Assembly (NCBI RefSeq): GCF_002224125.1
Contig: NZ_NCSM01000104.1
Location: 1-9,665, forward strand
Length of the DNA stretch: 9,665 nucleotides
From: Streptomyces sp. NBS 14/10
GTDB lineage: Bacteria; Actinomycetota; Actinomycetes; Streptomycetales; Streptomycetaceae
Direction of reading: 5' to 3'
Part shown: piece by piece, positions 7,753 to 9,665 of the stretch
Layout: each line of letters starts with the position of its first letter
Position numbering within the stretch: position 1 is the first letter of the stretch
Notes under the pieces: generated by a model
Told to the model about the DNA's origin: nothing
The model's input: the letters and a program-made list of their open reading frames with translations, nothing else
Databases searched by the model: none
Position numbers and translations under genes: made by a program

Positions 7753-9462
7753 CCGGCAGAGGCCGACGAGAACACCGGTGCGCAGGACGCCGCCCAGGAG
7801 GGTGCGGACGACGCAGCCGATGACGACGTCCCTTCTCCACGGAATGAAACGGACGAGCTGCCCCCGCCTGACTCCGACCAGTGGGAGGACGGCGACGCCG
7901 TCGCATACGAGACGGAAGCGGGGCAGTCCGTGGACGAGTCGCCGTCGGTGGACACCCCTGACGCGGCCAGCCCGGCCGCTCAAGCGGAGACCGATGCCGA
8001 GCCTCCCCGATCGGACCGCCCAGAACCCGAACCACAACCCGAGTCGGGGCCCGAACCGGAACCAGAGGTCGCGCCGGAGCCCGAACCCGAGCCCGAGCCC
8101 GAGTCGGAGCCCGAACCGGAACCAGAGGTCGCGCCGGAGCCCGAGCCCGAGTCGGAACCTGAGCCGGAGCCGGCACCTGACTCCGAACCCGAGCCTGAGC
8201 CTGAGCCGGAATCGGAATTGGAACCCGAGTCCGAGTCTGAGCCCGAACCCGAGCCGGAAGTCGGACCGGAATCTCAGGCCGAGCACGACCGCGCAGACCC
8301 GGCTGTGCCCGAGGACACGGCCATAGAGGAGGAGCAGCCGCCCGAGCAGCCCGGTCGGCGGGGGGCAGACGCACACACGCCGGACCCGGAGCGCCCGGCG
8401 CGGGAAGAGACGGGCCCTCATGCCTCCCCCGAGGTTGGGGCGGCGAGGAACGGCGGCAGTGAGGCGAACGCCAACGACGAGCTGGGCGACGCGATGGGCG
8501 GCTTGGCCGAGAGCACGGCGAAGGTGGTCGAGACAGGGGTCGACGCCACCGTGGACCTTGTCGAGCAAGGCGCGAACGCTGTGGACGAGGCAGCGGCTGG
8601 CGCATCTTTCGATGCCCGCGCTGATGCCCTCCGTGCCGGAGCGGACGGCGACCGGGCGCTGGACACGCGCTCGGACGCCGTACCGCCTCCTAACGACACG
8701 CCGTCGGATGGAGAGTGGGAGGACGGTGATCCTCCGGCGGAGTACGCGGGGGAGCGCGAGCAGACGGGGATCCTCAAGGGGCAGCCCACCAATCCGTGGC
8801 TCAACCTCAACTTTGTACGCAAGTCGGCGGACGCGGAAACGGACAGCGGGGGCGCCGGTGTGCCTCCGGACGATCCCGACGACCCGGGTTCTGCCGCTGC
8901 TGCAGATGACCCCGACCCCGACGACGGAGGCACACCTGGCGAGCACCCGTGGCGCCAGTTCTTCCGTCCCCAGCCTGCCGACGCGGACAAGGCCGACGCC
9001 CCTCCCGACCCCGGTGCGCCACCGAGGGAAGACAGTAACGGGGACGACGAGGACAGGCCTGATACCTACATGAAGGAGCTGAAGGTCGAAGGGCTCGAAC
9101 TCAAGCCCGATGTCGAGCGCATGCGCGGGGCCAACATGGCCAGAGCCGTCGCGGCCCAAGAGGCGTACGAGGCGTCGCGGGCGGCTCAAGGCAGGGCGGG
9201 GCTGGACCAGGCGGCCGAAGGCCGGGAGGGGCCGGACCAGGAGCACGGCGAACGCCAGGGACCGAGCGCGCGAGACGCCGAAGCAGCGCGTGCGGTGGAG
9301 ATCGCCACACAGGGATTTTCGAGTGTCCGCGACTTGGACCGGGCCGCCGTGAACCGCGTGCACAGTCTGCCCGAGGCGACACCCGAGGTCACACAGGCCC
9401 TGCAGAGGCGCCTGGAACAGCGTCGGGGTCTGGGCCTGGGGAAGGACATGGGGCCGAGGTAG
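7660..9462 (+). CDS. Acidic Pro/Glu-rich hypothetical protein, paralogue A
   Basis: A 600-residue protein with no recognised enzymatic domain, signal peptide or membrane segment. Residues 1-120 are low-complexity and acidic, with a proline run near 15. Residues 121-205 are an almost pure Pro/Glu spacer. WEDGD occurs at 75-79 and again at 353-357, and PWLNLNFVR (379-387) is echoed by PWRQFFR (430-436), suggesting repeated docking motifs within disordered sequence. From about 471 the sequence becomes helical and mixed-charge ([18 protein letters not shown] onward) and ends with [16 protein letters not shown] and a basic tail. ATG 7660 overlaps the ATPase stop and has GGGGAGGGA (7642-7650) upstream; GTG 7633 is an in-frame alternative. 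Coupling to the ATPases suggests an adaptor, regulator or transported partner; this is inference. A second copy of its start follows at 9558. Confidence 0.82.
   Translation: MSELGATPGVADAPPPPPPPVDAKAPGDGDVPAEADENTGAQDAAQEGADDAADDDVPSPRNETDELPPPDSDQWEDGDAVAYETEAGQSVDESPSVDTPDAASPAAQAETDAEPPRSDRPEPEPQPESGPEPEPEVAPEPEPEPEPESEPEPEPEVAPEPEPESEPEPEPAPDSEPEPEPEPESELEPESESEPEPEPEVGPESQAEHDRADPAVPEDTAIEEEQPPEQPGRRGADAHTPDPERPAREETGPHASPEVGAARNGGSEANANDELGDAMGGLAESTAKVVETGVDATVDLVEQGANAVDEAAAGASFDARADALRAGADGDRALDTRSDAVPPPNDTPSDGEWEDGDPPAEYAGEREQTGILKGQPTNPWLNLNFVRKSADAETDSGGAGVPPDDPDDPGSAAAADDPDPDDGGTPGEHPWRQFFRPQPADADKADAPPDPGAPPREDSNGDDEDRPDTYMKELKVEGLELKPDVERMRGANMARAVAAQEAYEASRAAQGRAGLDQAAEGREGPDQEHGERQGPSARDAEAARAVEIATQGFSSVRDLDRAAVNRVHSLPEATPEVTQALQRRLEQRRGLGLGKDMGPR
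8020..8274 (+). repeat. Pro-Glu codon repeat with an exact 60-base period
   Basis: This stretch encodes the Pro/Glu spacer (residues 121-205 of the acidic protein). Two adjacent units, 8041-8100 and 8101-8160, align base for base over most of 60 bases, each encoding a 20-residue unit built around [14 protein letters not shown]. Further on only the shorter Pro-Glu period remains. The near-identity of the two units points to recent slippage or unequal crossing-over, so the spacer length probably varies between strains. Such sequence usually forms an extended, rigid, highly charged linker. Confidence 0.85.
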
Positions 9463-9507
9463 GGGAAGGGCCAAACATGAACGGTGGGGGGCATGCGGTT
9501 CGGAACG

Positions 9508-9644
9508 ACGGCGGCGCGGGTGGCGCAGATGTGCGCCTCGGAGAGGGAGACGCGTTGATGAGTGAACTCGGTGGCATCTCCGACGCGCCGCACTCGCCCC
9601 TGCCGCCTCCGGTCGCCGCGGAGGCGTCCGGGGACGGGGACGTT
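9508..9644 (+). repeat. Direct repeat, right copy: fossil ATPase tail plus start of second acidic gene
   Basis: In the frame of the ATPase tail this reads TAARVAQMCASERETR and a TGA at 9556-9558, against [17 protein letters not shown] in the left copy. It then begins a new gene with MSELG at 9558 and keeps PPPV and GDGDV. The blocks GGGTGGCGCAG and ATGAGTGAACTCGGTG are identical between copies. The similarity ends at 9644, after which the two copies share nothing obvious. Confidence 0.75.
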
Positions 9645-9665
9645 GCCCGATCCTGTTGCCCATTT
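9558..9665 (+). CDS. Start of a second acidic protein, paralogue B (runs off the window)
   Basis: The 36 visible codons begin MSELGGISDAPHSPLPPPV and reach GDGDV, matching the start of paralogue A apart from a two-residue gap. GAGAGGGAGA (9541-9550) is a suitable Shine-Dalgarno seven bases before ATG 9558. The same frame is open upstream to ATG 9477, itself preceded six bases earlier by AGGGGAAGGG (9461-9470), which would add 27 glycine-rich residues. Because the family start MSELG is conserved, 9558 is preferred, but the upstream site has the stronger ribosome binding site. After GDGDV the translation becomes ARSCCPF, unlike the acidic continuation of paralogue A, so the gene may be interrupted or frameshifted near 9645. 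Confidence 0.6.
   Translation, partial: MSELGGISDAPHSPLPPPVAAEASGDGDVARSCCPF

Noticed and set aside
7351..9663. A 770-codon open frame on the minus strand, with a striking Leu/Gly/Phe/Arg repeat
   Set aside because: The repeat is only the reverse complement of the Pro/Glu codon repeat, and the frame has no sensible start region or ribosome binding site. The plus-strand gene is coupled to its operon.
1..9665. tRNA, rRNA, CRISPR array or replication origin
   Set aside because: No tRNA-like cloverleaf, rRNA sequence, regularly spaced repeats or iteron cluster was noticed; the only periodic repeat is in the coding Pro/Glu stretch.

Overview
The window looks like a piece of a Streptomyces-type actinobacterial chromosome or integrated element. 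It has very high GC, G/C-rich third codon positions, G-rich Shine-Dalgarno sequences, and rare TTA codons limited to a regulator and a transposase scrap. All functional calls come from reading the sequence; no database search was run.

Region 1 (about 1-1400) is a gene graveyard. It holds the last 29 codons of an integrase-type transposase on the plus strand, then a broken N-terminal piece of the same broad kind of transposase on the minus strand. After these come a putative membrane/cytoplasmic gene that seems spread over three frames, and the remains of a small secreted cysteine-containing protein with a readable signal peptide but a frameshift and an in-frame TAG. No intact gene is convincing here.

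Region 2 (1475-2482) is one intact AraC-family regulator. It carries two TTA codons, so its translation may depend on the bldA leucyl-tRNA. A 316-base gap follows. It ends in a G/C-rich leader in which two mutually exclusive hairpins could expose or hide the ribosome binding site of the next gene.

Region 3 (2799-9665) is a tight operon. Gene 1 encodes a membrane-anchored protein with the general layout of a VirD4/TraG-like coupling ATPase, but its Walker A lysine and Ser/Thr are replaced by Trp and Ala. Gene 2 overlaps it by ATGA and encodes a 1007-residue HerA/VirB4-like (DUF87-type) ATPase with intact Walker motifs and a C-terminal cysteine cluster. Gene 3 overlaps gene 2 by ATGA and encodes a 600-residue, strongly acidic Pro/Glu-rich protein with repeated short motifs. 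A second copy of the start of gene 3 follows at 9558. It is preceded by what looks like a fossil of the last codons of gene 2, so the paralogue probably arose by tandem duplication. This copy runs off the window and diverges abruptly in its last about 20 bases.

Best inference: the operon encodes a membrane-based two-motor complex, with one degenerate and one active conjugation-type ATPase, and acidic partner or substrate proteins encoded in tandem. No relaxase, pilus or channel gene is visible, so ordinary conjugation is not supported from this window alone.
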